From positions 1 through 7,441 of the forward strand of contig JAJYRV010000092.1 of assembly GCA_021793935.1 (NCBI GenBank): a stretch of 7,441 nt of DNA, written 5' to 3'. The stretch comes from Actinomycetes bacterium (GTDB lineage Bacteria > Actinomycetota > Actinomycetes > Actinomycetales > Beutenbergiaceae). Positions 5,025 to 7,441 of the stretch are shown piece by piece. A model generated the notes under the pieces. The model was not told the origin of the DNA and searched no databases. It saw only the letters and a program-made list of their open reading frames with translations. Position numbers and translations under genes: made by a program. How positions within the stretch are numbered: the first letter of the stretch is position 1; each line of letters starts with the position of its first letter.

Positions 5025-7441
5025 CTACATCACCCCGCGGAAGCTGAAGCGGAACTCCAGTTCCTCACCGCGCGGCAACCGGTATTCCGGATGCGTCTGC
5101 GCTCCCCACGTGTTGTCACCCCCCACTCCGCGGCGCATCAGCGCCGGGCGGAGCACGGTCCGGTGCGAGGCGGGAAGCTCGCTGTGGTGGCGCGCATTCT
5201 CGATCTCGAACGGGGTCCACGGCAGGGCGGAGAACTCCATCTCCCCCTCGTGAGCGAAACGCAGCCCGGTTCCCCGGTCATCGCGCACTTCCGCCCAGCG
5301 GACCCCGGTGCGGCTGCCCGCTTCCTGGGGCCGGTTGTAGGGGGTGAGCAGGTCGTTGACGTTGCGTTCGTAGACGCCGAGGCGGGCGCCGAGTCGGCGG
5401 TCGACGTAACACTCCTCGGGTCCCTCCCCGTACCAGCGCAGATGCTGCAGGTCCGCATCCGCCTCGAACAGCATCCCGAATTCGGGCATGTCCGGCAGGC
5501 CCTCGCCCGGGCTCACCCGTACGGTGACGACGATTTCGCCGTCGCCGTGCACGTCGTATTCCACCGTGCAGCTGCTTTCCGGGGCCGTGGGCAGGGTGTA
5601 GGTATACGTGACCGCGACGCTGCGTTCCCGCTCCTCGCAGGTGGGGTTGCCGAGCGCCTTCTCCCAATGGGCATACCTGCTGGCCAGCAGCCAGGAGCCG
5701 TCGGTCGCGGGGGCGCCCCACGCCCGTTCGTTCGCGGTGGGGGCGTGCCAGAAGTTCGGCATGGGGCTCGAGCGGAGCAGCTCGCGACCTCCGGATTGGG
5801 TCTTGCCGAATCGGTAGGACTGCATCTGCCCGAAAATTTTCGAGAACGAGGCCGAGAAGTTCTCCCCGTGCACGCCGATGTTGTGCCACCCGCGCACGAG
5901 GGTCGGCGCGGGCGCCGGCTTCGGCCGGGCCGGGGCACCTGCGGTGAACACCGCTTGGTCCCCGGCGATCTCGTAACCGGCCTCCGCCCACCGCTGGCGG
6001 GTGCGCAGGTGGTAGGTGACGTCGATCGTGTACTCGCCCGGGAGGCTCGGCAAGGTCACGGGGTTTGCGATCGTCTGGGTCTCTCCCGGGGCGACGTCGG
6101 TTTCCAGAGTCGTCTCCGACAGCACCGCCCCCGCCCGCCGCAGCGTCACCCGCGTTTCGTACGCGGACGTGCGGGTGAAGAGCATGCGGTTGGTGATCGT
6201 GATGCGCTCGCGGGAGATCTTCGTGACGATCCCCTGGTACAGGTATTTCACTTCCTGCGTGAACGGCTTGGGCGTGTGGTCGGCGAAGAGGATCCCGTTG
6301 CCGCAGAAGTCGCCGTCGTGGGGCGCTTCGTGGTTGTCGCCGCCGTAGCCGAAGAGCTCGTTTCCATAGCGGTCACGCAGGAGGATCGCTTGGTCGGCGA
6401 AGTCCCAGATGAACCCGCCCTGGTAGAGCGGCTCGCGGTAGGCGAGTTCGGTGTACTTGTCGACGGCGCCGAACGAGTTGCCCATCGCGTGCGCGTATTC
6501 GCACAGGATGAAGGGTTTGTCGCGGTGGGTCGCAAGGAATTCTTCCACCTCAGCGGCAGGGGTGTACATGTGGCTCACCACGTCGGAGGTGTCCGGGTGG
6601 CGCGGGTCCCAGTACAGGCCCTCGTACTGCACCGGGCGGTCGTCGAAGGCGTGGAAGAATTCGGTGACCTTGGCGAGGTTCTCCCCTCCGTAGGATTCGT
6701 TCCCCGGCGACCACATCACCACGCTGGGGTGGTTCTTATCCCGGTGCACCATGCTCGCCGCGCGGTCCATGAGAGCGGGGAGCCACTCGGGTTTATCCCC
6801 CGGCACCGACTCGCTATCCTCCCCGCCCGCGTAGTGGATGCGATCCCACACGCCATGGGTCTCGAGGTTCATCTCGTCGATGACGTACAGGCCGTACTCG
6901 TCGCACAGTTCGTAGAAATAGGTGTTGTTCGGGTAGTGGCTCGTGCGCACGGCGTTGAGCCCGAGGGCCTTCAGGGTGCGGATGTCGGCTTCGGTCTCCT
7001 CCCGGGTGACGACGCGCCCCTGCAGGCCGAAGTCGTGCCGGTTCACGCCCTTGAACACGATTCGTTCGCCGTTGATCTTCAGCAACCCGCCCTCGAGGCG
7101 GAACCGCCGGATGCCGACCTTCTGCGGAATGACTTCCGTGAGGTTCTCCTCCTCGTCGTAGACCTCGATCCGCAGGGTGTACAAGTGCGGATCCTCCGAG
7201 CTCCACAGCCGGGGGTCCTCGACGGCGATCGCGAGTCCTGCCTCGCCGTCGTCGTGGAGTTCCCCCACCCCCTCGAGCACGGCGCGCACCCGGCCGCGCC
7301 CGGTGAGGCGGGTCTTCAGTTTCACCGTCGCCCGGGAAAAGTCGTCGCTGAGCGGGGTGGTGACGTGGAGGTCGTCCACGTGCACCGCGGGCATGCGGTT
7401 GAGGGTGACGTCTCGGAAGATCCCGGAGAAGCGGAAGAAAT
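5025..7441 (-). CDS. lacZ: Glycoside hydrolase family 2 beta-galactosidase (LacZ type), N-terminal part off the window
   Basis: This is a cytoplasmic beta-galactosidase that hydrolyses terminal beta-galactosides such as lactose by a retaining mechanism. The window holds the last 804 residues. The open frame continues through the right edge, and the ATG at 7394 is internal because FRFSGIFRDVTLNR precedes it, matching LacZ MSGIFRDVSL. About 170 N-terminal residues are therefore missing, for a total near 1000. Numbered from that Met, a beta-sandwich spans about 1-100 and the TIM barrel about 103-390. The acid/base is Glu233 in GNES (codon 6696-6698) and the nucleophile is Glu299 in CEYAHAMGNS (codon 6498-6500). 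Metal-site residues Glu178 and His180 lie in DEMNLETHG, and RTSHYPN is at 150-156. The beta-galactosidase small-chain domain fills about 510-789 and ends with the usual GGDNTWG region. There is no signal peptide information because the N terminus is absent. It converges on the carboxyltransferase gene with an 11-bp gap. No sugar transporter or regulator is visible. Confidence 0.95.
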   Translation of the reverse strand, partial: FFRFSGIFRDVTLNRMPAVHVDDLHVTTPLSDDFSRATVKLKTRLTGRGRVRAVLEGVGELHDDGEAGLAIAVEDPRLWSSEDPHLYTLRIEVYDEEENLTEVIPQKVGIRRFRLEGGLLKINGERIVFKGVNRHDFGLQGRVVTREETEADIRTLKALGLNAVRTSHYPNNTYFYELCDEYGLYVIDEMNLETHGVWDRIHYAGGEDSESVPGDKPEWLPALMDRAASMVHRDKNHPSVVMWSPGNESYGGENLAKVTEFFHAFDDRPVQYEGLYWDPRHPDTSDVVSHMYTPAAEVEEFLATHRDKPFILCEYAHAMGNSFGAVDKYTELAYREPLYQGGFIWDFADQAILLRDRYGNELFGYGGDNHEAPHDGDFCGNGILFADHTPKPFTQEVKYLYQGIVTKISRERITITNRMLFTRTSAYETRVTLRRAGAVLSETTLETDVAPGETQTIANPVTLPSLPGEYTIDVTYHLRTRQRWAEAGYEIAGDQAVFTAGAPARPKPAPAPTLVRGWHNIGVHGENFSASFSKIFGQMQSYRFGKTQSGGRELLRSSPMPNFWHAPTANERAWGAPATDGSWLLASRYAHWEKALGNPTCEERERSVAVTYTYTLPTAPESSCTVEYDVHGDGEIVVTVRVSPGEGLPDMPEFGMLFEADADLQHLRWYGEGPEECYVDRRLGARLGVYERNVNDLLTPYNRPQEAGSRTGVRWAEVRDDRGTGLRFAHEGEMEFSALPWTPFEIENARHHSELPASHRTVLRPALMRRGVGGDNTWGAQTHPEYRLPRGEELEFRFSFRGVM

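Overview
The window is chromosomal DNA from a high-GC Gram-positive bacterium, most likely an actinomycete (Actinomycetota). The support is strong G/C third-position bias, long spurious antisense open frames, a single-chain AccD-AccA-type carboxyltransferase, and a PucR-type regulator with the usual actinobacterial architecture. I cannot name the genus. No mobile element, CRISPR array, tRNA or rRNA is visible.

Layout, left to right. (1) Positions 1-1378, minus strand: an NCS2-family nucleobase permease, complete at its N terminus and running off the left edge. Its motifs are of the uracil (UraA/RutG) type rather than the xanthine type. (2) Positions 1379-1670: a 292-bp spacer that is less GC-rich than the genes. 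It holds the permease ribosome binding site, a weak promoter candidate, a 9-bp inverted repeat and a possible terminator of the next gene. (3) Positions 1671-3353, minus strand: a PucR/CdaR-family transcriptional regulator, probably controlling the permease. (4) Positions 3354-3537: a divergent intergenic region with three consecutive GC-rich stem-loops in front of the next gene. (5) Positions 3538-5013, plus strand: a fused beta/alpha acetyl-CoA-carboxylase-type carboxyltransferase. (6) Positions 5025-7441, minus strand: a glycoside hydrolase family 2 (LacZ-type) beta-galactosidase, complete at the C terminus and cut by the right edge. It converges on the carboxyltransferase with only 11 bp between the stop codons.

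The regulator and permease form one plausible unit: uptake of a pyrimidine or purine base under a PucR-type sensor. The carboxyltransferase (malonyl-CoA synthesis or related acyl-CoA carboxylation) and the beta-galactosidase look like unrelated neighbours. I see no convincing new multi-gene system. The points most worth a second look are the altered alpha-half motifs of the carboxyltransferase, the stacked hairpins in its leader, and a repeated AAGAGTCAC-like element near both the permease and regulator starts.
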